A stretch of DNA of 64,000 bases, from contig NZ_LMHV01000006.1 in assembly GCF_001429725.1 (NCBI RefSeq), positions 88,787 to 152,786 on the forward strand. Direction: 5' to 3'. The position numbers were made by a program, and so were the translations under genes. This document shows, in pieces, positions 28,830 through 39,265 of this stretch. The notes below the pieces were generated by a model that had not been told where the DNA came from, did not search any database, and saw nothing but the letters and a program-made list of their open reading frames with translations. The first letter of the stretch is position 1; every line of letters starts with the position of its first letter. This stretch comes from Rhizobium sp. Root708. Its GTDB lineage: Bacteria; Pseudomonadota; Alphaproteobacteria; Rhizobiales; Rhizobiaceae.

Positions 28830-29982
28830 GTTTCTCTCTGCGGAGCCGTCCGCAAGAATTTGGCGCGACGGCGGAGGTGGAGTTTCCATCCCAACACGGC
28901 GTTGCGCAGCCGGATGGGCGCCTGTCAGCTTATAGTCGGCGGATGGTTCTCGCGTTCGGCTAGGATTACTTCTCGTGCCCCGTCGTGCAGCCGCAGGGGC
29001 GCGGAGATCGGGCCGCCGGGCGACAACGGCTGACTTCGCGAGTGGGTCTTTGATCGATGTAGATCGGTGGGGCGAGCGTCAAGCCGCACGTCCTGCCGAT
29101 CGGTAAAACGGCTTTGCCGGAGAGCGGCAGCCATTGCCATTCCCGAGCGTCAAGTGCTGTGGTGCACGATGTCGCTTCGCTCGGAGAGATGTGCAATCGC
29201 GGAGGCACAAGGGTGTTCGCTTCGTTCTACCTTTTGGGAAATCGCGGCACTACCATGCTCGGGTCCGGACGGCTTCCAGTCGAATCGGATGATCTGCGCG
29301 GAAGTGGATCTCCGTCCAGCGGCAGAACTTATATCAAGTCGATCTCAACACGCTCAGCTTGAGTGGAAGTTGGTATTTGCCGAGGCGATCTGGTCCGTGC
29401 TGATCGCGCTTCCTAGACCAACCGGTTTTCAGTTGCGGAGATCGAGACGCGCTACGGGCATTGATTGAGACTACTTTCCTGACACGGGAGCGCTGACCTC
29501 TCGTTGACTGTGGTTCGCGTCGGAGCGAAGCCATATGCACTGCAGCAGAAGGTCGGTGCGAATGTGAGCAGTGGGCCAACGCAAATGCCGCGGGCCATGT
29601 CGATCCTATGCGCTCCAAGCATAGATCGATTCTGCGTGCGGAATAGTCGTAACCGCGCGCGTCAGCTGAACGACTTTGGTGCCCTGGCACAGGTTCAATC
29701 GCCGCAACTCGATCGCTCAGGGAGATCGATCCGGGTTTCATGAGTGTACAGTTAAATGTACGTAAGAAAAGGCATGTTTATCGCGACAAATAATCAGTGC
29801 GAATAGGCGTGCAGGAGAAGCGCGACGCTGGAGAGGGGTTGTCTCATTGCATCGCGCCGCGAGATTCTTTCCAGAGAGCCTCTGTGCGGCTTTTCGGGTG
29901 AGCCAAGGTAGCCCTATTGGGCTGCCACGCTAATCACTGGCCTCAACAAGCGAGGACCCGAACCCGTCATCGGCACGGCTAA
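28830..29982. other. Gene-poor stretch between dedA and bioZ
   Basis: About 1.15 kb. Several open frames exist on both strands (for example 29067-29468 plus and 29334-29741 minus), but their products are Arg/Ser-rich without domain character, and none has a good ribosome site. The region may hold decayed genes. Only the bioZ-proximal hairpin at 29907 is a recognisable element. Confidence 0.5.
29907..29926. terminator. Hairpin after bioZ
   Basis: GGTAGCCC-TATT-GGGCTGCC forms an 8-base stem with one G-T pair, 57 bases after the bioZ stop. No T run follows on the minus strand, so it is a weak or factor-assisted terminator. Confidence 0.5.
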
Positions 29983-30969
29983 TCAGACGGCGAACGCCAC
30001 AGCTCCTCCGCTAAGTCCGGCACCGGCAGCGGTCATCAGAATCAACTGTCCGGAGGTCAGTGGCGTTTGCCGATGGGCAACCGACAACGAAAGGGGGATC
30101 GTTGCGGCAGAAGAGTTGCCGAAGTCGGCAATGGTACTGAGCATTCTGTCCTCATCGACCCCGAGTTCGTGACGGACCGCGTCGCAGAGGCGAGCATTTG
30201 CCTGGTGCGGAACGAAGCAATCGATGTCGGAGGCAGACATCGCCGCCTCGGTCATGACCTGCCGCGAGGTGCGGCTCATGAGGTCGACTGCCCGAATGAA
30301 GACCTCGCGCCCATCACACATAGACATCAGTACCTGATCGGCGGGCGTGTCCGGCGAAAATGGCAAGCTGCTGCCGCCGGCCGGGATCGTGATCAGATCA
30401 TAGCCGCTCCCGTCCGCGGCAAGTGCAGCCGCCCTTAAGCCACTTCGCCCGGTGCGGCACGGCGCCAGCACGACAGCTCCCGCCCCGTCGGCGAACAGGA
30501 CCGAGCTTGCCCGCTCGGCAATGTTGATGCGACGGCTTAAAATGTTGGCAGCGACGACCAGGACCGGCCGACCATGGGAGCGCACAAAACTGTCGCCAAG
30601 CGTCAGCGCGTAGAGAAAGCCGGAGCATGCGCCGGCAAGATCTATCGCTCCGGAATTCTCCAATCGCAGCTTGTGTGCCAATAGGGGGGCGGACGGGGGA
30701 AGCAGATGGTCGGGCGTCGAGGTGGCGAGCAATGTCAGCGCGATCTCGCTTCGCGCAATCCCGGCATCCTCAAGTGCCACGTCGCCTGCCTGGGCAGCAA
30801 GACCGGTTAGCGTATCGCCTTCAATCGCCCAGTGGCGGGATCGGATACCGGTGCGCCTCTCGATCCAGCCCTCCCCGAGCCCAAGGCGATCTTCGATCTC
30901 ACGGTTGCGGACGACGCGCGATGGGACGGCGTGGCCGAAACCGGCAAGGCGCGAGGAAAGTGGCGTCAC
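29983..30969 (-). CDS. bioZ: BioZ, 3-ketoacyl-ACP synthase for pimeloyl precursor
   Basis: A 328-residue FabH-like condensing enzyme. The catalytic Cys is in [11 protein letters not shown] (about residue 115), the His in VPHQANARL and the Asn in [11 protein letters not shown]. In Agrobacterium, BioZ condenses glutaryl-CoA from lysine breakdown with malonyl-ACP to start pimeloyl-ACP for biotin. Position in a bio operon separates it from housekeeping FabH. It overlaps the bioA stop by 4 bases and is last in bioBFDAZ. Confidence 0.93.
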   Translation of the reverse strand: MTPLSSRLAGFGHAVPSRVVRNREIEDRLGLGEGWIERRTGIRSRHWAIEGDTLTGLAAQAGDVALEDAGIARSEIALTLLATSTPDHLLPPSAPLLAHKLRLENSGAIDLAGACSGFLYALTLGDSFVRSHGRPVLVVAANILSRRINIAERASSVLFADGAGAVVLAPCRTGRSGLRAAALAADGSGYDLITIPAGGSSLPFSPDTPADQVLMSMCDGREVFIRAVDLMSRTSRQVMTEAAMSASDIDCFVPHQANARLCDAVRHELGVDEDRMLSTIADFGNSSAATIPLSLSVAHRQTPLTSGQLILMTAAGAGLSGGAVAFAV

Positions 30970-32237
30970 GATCGCTGCTCCCTGAGCACGAGCGAAGCGA
31001 CTTCATCGATCGCGTCATATGCGGCGGCGAGCTGCTCGGCGCTCGTGCAGTAGGGCGGCATCAGGTAGATCACATTGCCAAGCGGGCGGATCAGCAATCC
31101 GCGCTCGCGAAAGAGTGCGCGCAGGCGCGGTCCAACCTCCGCAAGATAACCACCCGTCGGCACGGCAAGATCGAGTGCAGCTATCGTGCCGCATTGCCTG
31201 ACCGAGCTAAACCGCGGATCCGCTGCGAAGCGCGCCAAATGCTGCTCGTGTTGCGTTGCAAGATCGGATATCCGGGCATCTACCGGCTCGTGGCGCCAGA
31301 CTTCGAGATTGGCGACCGCTGCGGCGCAGGCGATCGGGTTCGCGGTGTAGGAGCTTGAGTGGAAGAACATCTTTCGCCGATCGGTGGAGAAATGCGCCGC
31401 GAAGACGTCACTTGAGCAGAGCGTGGCCGCAAGCGGCAGCGATCCTCCGGTCAGCCCTTTCGACGTACAGAGAATATCCGGGCTGATGTCGGCCTGTTCA
31501 CACGCAAATCGGGTTCCGGTGCGACCCCAGCCGGTCATCACTTCGTCGGCGATGAACAGGCACTCGTAGCGGCTCGCTATCTCCCGAAGTGACTTCAGTG
31601 TGGCATGGCTATAGAACTTCATGCCGCCCGCCCCGAGAACAAGAGGTTCGATGAGGATAGCTGCGGCCTTTCCCTGACGACAGATGGCCTCGAATGCATC
31701 GAGGGTTTCTTGTTCACGGCCAGCCTCGGGGTAGGGGAGGCGGTTGACGGCAAACAGCAGCGGCTCGAAGGGTGCGTTGAAGACACCGCGTTCTCCGGCG
31801 GACATGGTGCCGATCGTATCGCCATGATAGCCGTGCTCCATCACCACGATGCGGTCACGCGCGATTCCAGTGTTGTGGAAGGTGCCAAGCGCCATCTTGA
31901 TGGCAACCTCGACGGCGGTTGAACCGCTGTCCGAGTAGAAGACATGCTGCAATCCCGAAGGTGCAATATCGAGTAGCCGGGCTGCGAGCGTTTCGGCCGG
32001 CTCATGCGTAAATTCCGCGAAGATGATCTGATCGTAGGATTCACTTGCCTCCCGGATCGCCGCCATGATCCTTGGGTGGCGATGACCGTGGGTGATCACC
32101 CACCACGACGAGATGGCATCGAAGAAACGATTACCGCCCTCATCGAACAGATAGGCGCCTTCCGTCGCGACGATCCGCTGCATTGGAGCCGCAAGGGCAT
32201 GCTGGGTGAAGGGATGCCAGACGGGCGAGGGGATCAC
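30966..32237 (-). CDS. bioA: BioA, DAPA aminotransferase
   Basis: A 423-residue PLP enzyme converting KAPA to 7,8-diaminopelargonate, normally with S-adenosylmethionine as amino donor. Signatures are [35 protein letters not shown], the class III stretch [15 protein letters not shown] and the PLP Lys in [10 protein letters not shown]. It starts within the bioD end (4-base overlap) and overlaps bioZ, so the operon is translationally coupled. Confidence 0.96.
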   Translation of the reverse strand: MIPSPVWHPFTQHALAAPMQRIVATEGAYLFDEGGNRFFDAISSWWVITHGHRHPRIMAAIREASESYDQIIFAEFTHEPAETLAARLLDIAPSGLQHVFYSDSGSTAVEVAIKMALGTFHNTGIARDRIVVMEHGYHGDTIGTMSAGERGVFNAPFEPLLFAVNRLPYPEAGREQETLDAFEAICRQGKAAAILIEPLVLGAGGMKFYSHATLKSLREIASRYECLFIADEVMTGWGRTGTRFACEQADISPDILCTSKGLTGGSLPLAATLCSSDVFAAHFSTDRRKMFFHSSSYTANPIACAAAVANLEVWRHEPVDARISDLATQHEQHLARFAADPRFSSVRQCGTIAALDLAVPTGGYLAEVGPRLRALFRERGLLIRPLGNVIYLMPPYCTSAEQLAAAYDAIDEVASLVLREQRS

Positions 32238-32872
32238 GAGCTCATCTCCATAAGGGCGGCAACATCAAAGTTCTCGGAGAATGCGCGGCGCAGAGTCTCC
32301 CGCGTCAAAGTCTCAACAATCGGCAACCGCCCCAGGATTTTCACCTGTGCGATTGCCGCGATGACCGCCTGGCTTTCTTCGTTCTCCGCGCCGATGAAGG
32401 CGACACCGGCTACCGGGATCGCACGGCTGCGAAGGGCTTCGACGGAGAGGAGGGTATGATTGATGGTTCCAAGCGACGTTCGTGCACAAAGGATGACGGG
32501 GATTTTCCACCGGGCGAAGACGTCAGCGAAAACGTTCCTCGCTGTCAAAGGAACCAGCAATCCCCCGGCACCCTCGATCACAAGTGGGCCAGCGCCTTTC
32601 GGTGGCGTGAGCAGGACGGTATCGATCTCGACACCGTCTATCCGCGCTGCAAGATGCGGTGAGGCCGGCGTGTTGAGGCGATAGCGCTCCGGCAAAATAT
32701 GGTCGCCAGGTAGTCCGCTCAGCCTGGCAACCACCTCGCTGTCGGTCTCCTCTTCAAGGCCGGATTGGACAGGCTTCCAATACCTGGCACCGAGCGCGCC
32801 GGCCAAGCCGGCAGCGAAAATGGTCTTGCCTATGCCGGTGTCGGTTCCGGACACCACGAAACGGGGGGTCAT
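32234..32872 (-). CDS. bioD: BioD, dethiobiotin synthetase
   Basis: A 212-residue ATP-dependent carboxylase closing the ureido ring. The P-loop is GTDTGIGKT near the N-terminus, followed by YWKPVQSG and [11 protein letters not shown]. The ATG at 32872 overlaps the bioF stop (ATGA); the 11 residues added by the longer frame lie inside bioF. Standard family length. Confidence 0.96.
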   Translation of the reverse strand: MTPRFVVSGTDTGIGKTIFAAGLAGALGARYWKPVQSGLEEETDSEVVARLSGLPGDHILPERYRLNTPASPHLAARIDGVEIDTVLLTPPKGAGPLVIEGAGGLLVPLTARNVFADVFARWKIPVILCARTSLGTINHTLLSVEALRSRAIPVAGVAFIGAENEESQAVIAAIAQVKILGRLPIVETLTRETLRRAFSENFDVAALMEMSS

Positions 32873-34014
32873 TTGCCGTGCTCCTTCATGGCGACTGCGA
32901 GGCAATCCAGCATCGTCGTGATTTCCGACGAGCCGACATTCAGCGTCACCGACAGTCGCAAACGCGCGGTACCTTCGGGAACTGTTGGCGGCCGGATCGC
33001 CCGGATGTCGAAACCGTCAGCCTGAAGCGCCTGGGCTATTCGAACGGCGCGAGTGTTGTCGCCAATCAGGATCGGTTGAATTTGCGAGCGGCTTGGGGCG
33101 ATGCCGAACTGGTTCTCCAATCGCTCTCCGAGATGGACGACGAGGTGCTGCAGTGCTGTCCGCCGCTCCGGTTCGTCTCTGACGATGCGCAGCGCTTCTC
33201 GCACGCCCGCCGCCATGAGGGGGGAGGGCGCAGTGGAATAAATGAAGGCACGAGCGCGGTTGACCAAATAATCCACAAGCACGCCGGGCGCTGCAAGCAG
33301 AGCACCGGAAACGCCGAGTGCCTTGCCGCAGGTGTGCAGCGCGATGACGTTCTCTCGGCCTTCGAGATCTGCGGCAAGTCCTTTGCCGTCGCTGCCGAAG
33401 ACGCCGGTTGAATGCGCTTCATCAATCACGAGGAAGCCGTCATGGCGATCCGCGATGTCGGCAAGCGCCGACAACGGTGCCCTGTCTCCATCCATGGAAT
33501 AGACACTTTCGACGGCAATCCAAGGGCGACCTCTGCCACCCTTCTTCCTCCAGCGCTGAATTGCATCAGCGAATGCATCGGCGTCGTTGTGCGCGGCGCC
33601 GACCGCGGTCGCCTTGCTTCCGGCGATGCCCTCGTGAACGCTGGCGTGGATCAGCGCGTCGTGAACAATAAGGTCGTCCCGCTGCGGCAACGTCGAAAAC
33701 AGGGCGGAATTGGCGGCATAGCCGCTGCCGAAATAGAGCGCCCGTTCGACACCGAAGAATTCGGCGGCTTCTGCCTCCAAGGTTTCATGCTCCGGGTGAT
33801 TGCCGCGCAAAAGGCGCGATCCGGCAGCCCCCACCGGCACTCCTCGCTCCATCGCGGACTGAACCGCATCCTTCAGGCGGGGTCCATTGGCGAGAGCAAG
33901 GAAGTCGTTGGAGGTGAAGTCCACGCCCTGCCGCGGGGAGAGGGAGCGCAAGCGCATCTTGTGTTGCAATCGGCCGAGCGTAGCCGCGTAGCTGGATAGA
34001 ACGGGCGACCCCAT
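32869..34014 (-). CDS. bioF: BioF, 8-amino-7-oxononanoate synthase
   Basis: A 381-residue alpha-oxoamine synthase that condenses pimeloyl thioester with alanine. Landmarks are [14 protein letters not shown], the [10 protein letters not shown] motif and the PLP Lys in [15 protein letters not shown]. Its start overlaps the bioB stop by one base (TGATG). Confidence 0.96.
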   Translation of the reverse strand: MGSPVLSSYAATLGRLQHKMRLRSLSPRQGVDFTSNDFLALANGPRLKDAVQSAMERGVPVGAAGSRLLRGNHPEHETLEAEAAEFFGVERALYFGSGYAANSALFSTLPQRDDLIVHDALIHASVHEGIAGSKATAVGAAHNDADAFADAIQRWRKKGGRGRPWIAVESVYSMDGDRAPLSALADIADRHDGFLVIDEAHSTGVFGSDGKGLAADLEGRENVIALHTCGKALGVSGALLAAPGVLVDYLVNRARAFIYSTAPSPLMAAGVREALRIVRDEPERRTALQHLVVHLGERLENQFGIAPSRSQIQPILIGDNTRAVRIAQALQADGFDIRAIRPPTVPEGTARLRLSVTLNVGSSEITTMLDCLAVAMKEHGK

Positions 34015-34982
34015 CAGGCTTGCCCCAGCGGCATCGGCGAAAGGCCCAGGCGGTGGAAAAGAGAGACGTCGTGGTCGTCTCCCGGATTATCGGCGGTCAG
34101 CAAGGTATCGCCGACGAAAATGGAGTTCGCGCCGGCGAAGAAACAGAGCGCCTGCATTTCATCGCTCATCTCTGTGCGTCCGGCTGAAAGCCGCAGGTGC
34201 GACGTCGGCATCAGGACGCGGGCGAGCGCGATGGTCCTTACGAAATCGATCGGATCGACGGGCGCAGCATTGGCGAGTTTGGAACCCGGTATGGCGATGA
34301 GCTGGTTGATCGGCACGCTCTCCGGCGGCACCGGCAAATTTGCCAGTGTCAGGAGCATGGAAATGCGATCCTCAACGGTTTCGCCCATGCCAAGAATTCC
34401 GCCAGCGCAGACCTTGATGCCGGCCGCCCGCACCGTTTCGATCGTGTCGAGCCGATCTTCGAAGCTGCGCGTCGTGATGATTTCTGGGTAGAAGCGTTTG
34501 GAACTGTCGATATTGTGATTGTAGTAGTCCAACCCGGCCTGCGCGAGCTTGCTGGCCTGGATCTCGCTCAGCATGCCGAGGGTCATGCAGCTTTCCATGC
34601 CGAGTGCCTTGACGCCTTCGACCATCGCGACGAGGGCATCCATGTCGCGGTCCTTCGGGCTCCGCCAGGCCGCGCCCATGCAATATCGGGTGGCGCCGGC
34701 ATCCTTTGCCTTCTGCGCCTCCTCGATAACAGCCGAGACCTCCAACAGTTTCGAGGCTCTTAGCCCGGTCGGATAATGCGATGACTGGCTGCAGTAGCCG
34801 CAATCCTCAGCGCATCCACCGGTCTTGATCGACAGCAATCGGCTCATCTGCACCGCATTCGGGTCAAAATGCTGGCGGTGAATGCTGTGCGCACGGAAGA
34901 GGAGATCATTGAATGGAAGATTATAGATAATTTGTGCTTCTGACGGCGTTAACCGTGGCGTCGAGCTTGGGATACTGAGCAA
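34014..34982 (-). CDS. bioB: BioB, biotin synthase
   Basis: A 322-residue radical-SAM enzyme inserting sulfur into dethiobiotin. The SAM cluster motif is [22 protein letters not shown] and the [16 protein letters not shown] region are conserved. The only workable start is TTG at 34982, preceded by GAGG. Conserved sequence begins by about residue 20 ([13 protein letters not shown]), so a later start is unlikely. First gene of bioBFDAZ. A BioR box lies inside codons 18-21 and another overlaps the promoter. Confidence 0.95.
   Translation of the reverse strand: MLSIPSSTPRLTPSEAQIIYNLPFNDLLFRAHSIHRQHFDPNAVQMSRLLSIKTGGCAEDCGYCSQSSHYPTGLRASKLLEVSAVIEEAQKAKDAGATRYCMGAAWRSPKDRDMDALVAMVEGVKALGMESCMTLGMLSEIQASKLAQAGLDYYNHNIDSSKRFYPEIITTRSFEDRLDTIETVRAAGIKVCAGGILGMGETVEDRISMLLTLANLPVPPESVPINQLIAIPGSKLANAAPVDPIDFVRTIALARVLMPTSHLRLSAGRTEMSDEMQALCFFAGANSIFVGDTLLTADNPGDDHDVSLFHRLGLSPMPLGQA
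34921..34930. promoter_or_regulatory. BioR box inside the 5' end of bioB
   Basis: TTATAGATAA matches the BioR consensus TTATMKATAA exactly. It encodes part of the IIYN segment of BioB and lies about 100 bases downstream of the predicted transcription start, where bound BioR could act as a roadblock. Confidence 0.7.
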
Positions 34983-35034
34983 AATATCGGCCTCTTCGTT
35001 GGTCGCCTACCAATAAAGAAGCGACGAATTCAAA

Positions 35035-35064
35035 ATTATAGATAAAAATGCATATCGTTGATAA
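35035..35064 (-). promoter_or_regulatory. bioB promoter overlapped by a BioR box
   Basis: On the minus strand TTATCA (35064-35059), an 18-base spacer and a perfect TATAAT (35040-35035) form a sigma-70 promoter with a leader of about 45 bases. The BioR box TTATAGATAA at 35036-35045 covers the -10, so GntR-family BioR should block polymerase. No bioR gene is in this window. Confidence 0.75.
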
Positions 35065-35340
35065 AATCGCAAGGGGAGAAAAGTAGCCGATCGCCACGCG
35101 ATGGCAGGGACGTAGGAGCGGCCCAAGTTGCCTATGGCAATTACACGGCGTAGCCGGGTAGGGCTGACGAGCGACGTGAGCGCCAACTGTAAGCCGAGTC
35201 ACCAGGCTTCTGGGATTGCAACTGTGGCCTGCAATATGCGGGCGCAGTCTAACGTGCCCATCGACCTAGTGATGGGTCACTTATCGATCGGCCGGGGTCT
35301 AAGCCCTTATCTCAAACTAGGCGTTGGCTTGTGTCCGGCC

Positions 35341-36528
35341 CTAGTCGTGCTCAAGCGCATGCTTGACCCGCAAAACCGTCAGGCCAACCGTTGCGATCAC
35401 AATCGGAATGGAAACCAGCATCACCAGCGGACTTATGTGGTAACCGGCGTGGTCCACGGTCTCGAACACTACCTTCAGCAGGCTCAACAGATAATAGCTG
35501 ATCGCGATGACCGAAAATCCTTCGACGGCCCGCTGGATCTTTACCTGTGTAGCCGCGCGATCGGCCATGGCCTGGATCTGGATCGTGTTCTGAAGCTCGA
35601 TTTCCATCTGGATACGGGTCTGAAGGAGATCGACCAGATGAGTTGCCGCGCGTGATAGCTGGTCCAGCCGCAACACGGTCGCCGCACAGGTACGAACCGC
35701 GGGCTTGAAGCGGCGCGCAACGAAAACGCCGAAACGTTGAAATCCCGGTACGTGTGTTTCCCGCAGTTCGGCTATCCGCTCTTCGACGATTTGCGCATAG
35801 GCGGCAGTCGCGCCAAACCGATTGCGCGTCTCGGCAGTGGCGGAGATCACACGGGCCGAGAGCGCCGATATTTCGTCGAGAAGGGGTTTATGCTCCGAGG
35901 TCGGAATCGTCAGGTTGCGATCGCTAAGTTCGATCAGTCTGGCGTCAAACTCGCTGAGAAGCGGCGCCAGCCGGCGTGCCTCCGGCAGCCCCATCAGAGC
36001 AATGGAGCGATAGGTTTCGATCTCCAGAATTCGGCGCACCATTCGTCCGAGCCGGTAGGCATTGAGATCGCTGTTGAAGAGAGCGATCCTGCTTCCTTCT
36101 CCCCGCCGAACGCGAAAATCCGAGCAAACCAGCGCCGCTCCGCCACCGATCGATGACGCAGCCGTCTCCTGAAAACCCAGTTCTCTGAGGCTGGGACCGA
36201 GTTCCGCAGAGACGGTCCCGTTTACCAATAGCCCAATTCGGCAGATGAGATCAGCCTCGGAGACTTCGCCAATGCCGAGAGATGATGTTGCTGCCACGGG
36301 CCATTCGCGTGCGTCAGCGTCAAGCTGGACGACCCGCGTGACCGTAACGAACTCGGTATGTCGTTCGATCTGTGTACGGACGTATGGAGCGTCGGCGTCG
36401 GTCTTCAATCTGCCGATGATGGGATCATACTGGTCCCTGGACATGAATGCGAGATGTTCGACGAATGCCGGTCCGGCGAAATAGATGGACGGCCGGGCAT
36501 GTAGCTCTGCATTGAAGTCCTGGGACAT
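35341..36528 (-). CDS. DUF3422 family membrane protein
   Basis: A protein of about 395 residues from MSQDFNAELHARPSIYFAGP. The ELHARP start is typical of DUF3422. The body is largely helical with a long coiled region (residues 190-330). Two transmembrane segments close the C-terminus (SVIAISYYLLSLLKVV and SPLVMLVSIPIVIATVGLTV). GGAAG precedes the ATG at 36528. Function unknown; it is monocistronic. The 270 bases between it and the bioB promoter show no gene. Confidence 0.85.
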   Translation of the reverse strand: MSQDFNAELHARPSIYFAGPAFVEHLAFMSRDQYDPIIGRLKTDADAPYVRTQIERHTEFVTVTRVVQLDADAREWPVAATSSLGIGEVSEADLICRIGLLVNGTVSAELGPSLRELGFQETAASSIGGGAALVCSDFRVRRGEGSRIALFNSDLNAYRLGRMVRRILEIETYRSIALMGLPEARRLAPLLSEFDARLIELSDRNLTIPTSEHKPLLDEISALSARVISATAETRNRFGATAAYAQIVEERIAELRETHVPGFQRFGVFVARRFKPAVRTCAATVLRLDQLSRAATHLVDLLQTRIQMEIELQNTIQIQAMADRAATQVKIQRAVEGFSVIAISYYLLSLLKVVFETVDHAGYHISPLVMLVSIPIVIATVGLTVLRVKHALEHD

Positions 36529-36774
36529 TCGATCTTCCACGATTCTGCTGATATCGAGTTAGCCCACATAGCAACGGTGCTCCGTCGTCGCCATCGAATT
36601 AATACCGATCGAAGGGCGACCTTTGGTCGCTTTGTCCAGCCCTCAAGCCATGTTCCCATTGCGATCGTTGGAGTGTCGCCGGCAGTTCGGCGTTTGTTGA
36701 ACGACAATAGCGCCGAGAGTTAGCCGACTTGGCAACTCTCGGCTTCGAGCCCGAGGCATGTCAAAAAAGCAACG

Positions 36775-37329
36775 TCAGGTCGCGTCGCGCTCTGTACGGA
36801 GGTTGGCGACAACGCGCCGGTTCTGCACCTTGCATGAACGTTCGGCGCAGTCCCGCACGTCGCGGTCCTTGCCATATCCCTTGGCCCACATGCGGCTGGT
36901 ATCGACGCCCTTGGTGGCAAGGTAAGCCATGACGGCGTCGGCGCGCTTCTGGGATAGAGTTTCCATCTTGGTGGTGGAGCCGGAATCGTCGGAAAATCCC
37001 TGCAGCTTGATCAGCCAGGTCGGGTTCCTGGTGAGCCAGGCGGCCTGGCTGTCCAGCGTTGCCATTGCGACGGAATCCAGCGTAGCGGAGTCCTGCGCGA
37101 AATAAACCCGTCGTCCGACGTTGAGGATGAAGTCCTCTTCGCTGCCGGCCGCGACCTTCTCGAAACCAGGCGCCGGATCGTTGGTCTGTCCGCTCATCGG
37201 CGTCGCCACCGGCTCTTCGACCGAGGCGATCTCCTTCGTGGTGCAGGCGGAAAGCGCACCGACCACGGCCAACGATAACAGTAATTTAGCGAAAGGGGTC
37301 CGGATGGGCATCTGCGGTGTGTTGCTCAT
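36775..37329 (-). CDS. Pal-like OmpA-domain lipoprotein
   Basis: A 184-residue envelope protein. A lipoprotein signal ends in the lipobox LSAC (residues 26-29), followed by TTKE. Residues 70-180 form an OmpA-type peptidoglycan-binding domain with VYFAQDSATLDSVAM, LQGFSDDSGSTTK and SQKRADAVMAYLATKGV. Two cysteines (DCAERSCK) may form a disulfide. The gene overlaps the end of the L,D-transpeptidase gene by 44 bases, so the two are co-expressed and both act on the cell wall. Confidence 0.88.
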   Translation of the reverse strand: MSNTPQMPIRTPFAKLLLSLAVVGALSACTTKEIASVEEPVATPMSGQTNDPAPGFEKVAAGSEEDFILNVGRRVYFAQDSATLDSVAMATLDSQAAWLTRNPTWLIKLQGFSDDSGSTTKMETLSQKRADAVMAYLATKGVDTSRMWAKGYGKDRDVRDCAERSCKVQNRRVVANLRTERDAT

Positions 37330-37999
37330 TCGACCGGAGTTCCTTCGCTAACCTGAGTGGTTTTGTCTGCCTGCCTGCGATATGCGGCAGAACCTGAACT
37401 GCCGTGCCGATGGGGCAGCGTTGATAAAGGTCGATCGCATCTTCGTTGAACATGCGGATACAGCCGCTCGAGGCATCCTTGCCGATGCTCTGCGGTTCCA
37501 GCGTGCCGTGGAAGCGATAGCCGGTGTCGACGCCATCACGATGCAGGTACATGGCGCGCGGGCCGAGAGGGTTCTTGGGTGAGCCACCATCGACGGACTC
37601 GGGAAGCTCTGGATGGCGCTTTCGCATCTCCGGTGGCGGTGTCCATCGTGGCCACAGCGATTTGCGGTCGATCGTGGCGCGACCGAACCATTGGAAGCCC
37701 TCGCGACCGACCCCCACGCCGTAGCGGATCGCCGTCTTGTTCTCCATGATCAGATAAAGGAAATGATGCCTTGTATCGACGACCACCGTTCCGATTGGCT
37801 CGGTACTGAAATACTTGACGACCTGGCGGTGCCATTTCTTGTCGATGACGGCGAAGTTCGTCCTTCGAAAAGTCACGCCGTTGTCGACGGATGTGCCATT
37901 AAAATAGGATGCAGCCCCGGCTAGATCGGGCTTTGTTATCGCAGCGGCGCCAAGCGCCGCCAGCCCGCCATGCAAAAAGTTCCTGCGTGTCCATACCAT
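37286..37999 (-). CDS. Tat-exported L,D-transpeptidase (YkuD domain)
   Basis: A 237-residue protein from MVWTRRNFLHGG. The twin-arginine signal RRNFLHGGLAALGAAAI is clear. The YkuD catalytic motif appears as FHGTLEPQ followed after 8 residues by SSGCIRM, with catalytic Cys. Such enzymes cross-link peptidoglycan or attach proteins to it. AGGGGG lies 9 bases before the ATG at 37999; a longer frame from 38032 would bury the signal. It precedes the Pal-like lipoprotein. Confidence 0.9.
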   Translation of the reverse strand: MVWTRRNFLHGGLAALGAAAITKPDLAGAASYFNGTSVDNGVTFRRTNFAVIDKKWHRQVVKYFSTEPIGTVVVDTRHHFLYLIMENKTAIRYGVGVGREGFQWFGRATIDRKSLWPRWTPPPEMRKRHPELPESVDGGSPKNPLGPRAMYLHRDGVDTGYRFHGTLEPQSIGKDASSGCIRMFNEDAIDLYQRCPIGTAVQVLPHIAGRQTKPLRLAKELRSNEQHTADAHPDPFR

Positions 38000-38284
38000 C
38001 GGCCATATCCCCCTAAGCCAAGAAAGCAACACGGCGCCAGTAAATCAGATTTTTTATCGCGCACAACAGGTAATTCTTATTCGCACCGAGTGAGCAAAAC
38101 GGTGGGCAGGATAGGAGAGGAAAGATCCTCCGGGCCGTTACTTCGCACTGGCATCGCTTTACTCGGGGTAGAGAGTGCGCCTGTCGCCGAGGTCCAAAGC
38201 GTGGTGGTAACGCCACTGATCAAAAAGGAATTGGCAGTGACCGGGCGGTCGCTGCCATGCCGATCGTCTTTAGCCGAGGCTGGC

Positions 38285-39205
38285 CTAGACGTCCTCGCGA
38301 TGAAGAAGAGCCTGCCTCAGGCGGTGAATGTGTGCTGCCCCAATCCCGCAGCATCCGCCCACCATCGTTGCGCCCGCATCGACCCAGGAGCAGGCGAAAC
38401 GCGAATAGACGTCGTCGTTCAGATCCTTGCGTGTCGTATGAAGGCTCTCGTTTGCCGCGGCGCCTCCCTGCTCTCCCTCGAAGGCGTTGGCATAAACGCC
38501 AATGCGGAGGTCCGCCTTATCGCGCCTGGCAAGTTGAACCGACATGTCCACCGCGGCGCGCATGACTTCGGGCCTGCTGCAATTGAACAGGAGCGCTTCC
38601 GCGCCTGATGACACCGCCCACCGGGCGGCATCCTCGACCGGCTCGCCGGACCGAAGCTTCGGAGACGCACCATCGGTTTGCGCGGCATCATCGGCAAGCG
38701 TGAAGGAGATCCAGAAAGGCTTGCCCGTCCCGGCGACTGCCGTACGAACAGCCTGGCCCTCTTCGATGAGGCTGAGCGTCTCGCCGAGCCAGACATCGAC
38801 ATAGGGATCGAGGTTCTCCACGAGGATCTTGAGATAGTCCTGGACCCGCTGTGGGTCGAAATTCTGCGGTTCATAGGAGCCGAAGATCGGCGGCAACGAA
38901 CCGGCGACCAGTATCTTGCGGTCCTTGCATGCGTCGGCCGCCTCGCGAGCAAGTTGGCCGGAACGCGCAATCAGCTCGGCGCCTTCGGTGCGGAACCGCT
39001 CCTCGCCAATATGAAATGGCACGAGAGCATAGCTGTTGGTGGTGATGACGTCGGAACCGGCGGCGATGAACTCGTCATGGACCTGGCGCACGATCCCGGG
39101 CGAGTTGATGAGCGCCAAGGCCGACCATTCCGGCTGCTTCAGCTCTGCTCCGAGACGAAGAAGTTCGCGGCTCATTCCGCCGTCGAGAATATAGAGTTTG
39201 CTCAT
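38285..39205 (-). CDS. Homocysteine S-methyltransferase family protein
   Basis: A 306-residue zinc-dependent methyltransferase like MmuM. Landmarks are LDGGMSRELLRLG, TTNSYA, the first zinc Cys in LLFNCSRPEV and the Cys pair in MVGGCCGIGAAHI. The family moves a methyl from S-methylmethionine or a betaine to homocysteine to make methionine. It is the last gene of a polar amino-acid importer operon, so the imported solute may be the methyl donor. The substrate is an inference. Confidence 0.87.
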   Translation of the reverse strand: MSKLYILDGGMSRELLRLGAELKQPEWSALALINSPGIVRQVHDEFIAAGSDVITTNSYALVPFHIGEERFRTEGAELIARSGQLAREAADACKDRKILVAGSLPPIFGSYEPQNFDPQRVQDYLKILVENLDPYVDVWLGETLSLIEEGQAVRTAVAGTGKPFWISFTLADDAAQTDGASPKLRSGEPVEDAARWAVSSGAEALLFNCSRPEVMRAAVDMSVQLARRDKADLRIGVYANAFEGEQGGAAANESLHTTRKDLNDDVYSRFACSWVDAGATMVGGCCGIGAAHIHRLRQALLHREDV

Positions 39206-39265
39206 GTAAGGGATCTCCAGAATAGTTCGGTCATCGGAGCGTTGCTGCCTCTCCTTGACGCGGGA

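Noticed and set aside
29067..29741. Overlapping frames of 133 and 135 codons on opposite strands
   Set aside because: No ribosome sites, no recognisable domains, Arg/Ser-rich composition typical of out-of-frame GC-rich DNA.
35128..35655. 175-codon plus-strand frame
   Set aside because: Mostly antisense to the DUF3422 gene, whose frame has family motifs and membrane helices.
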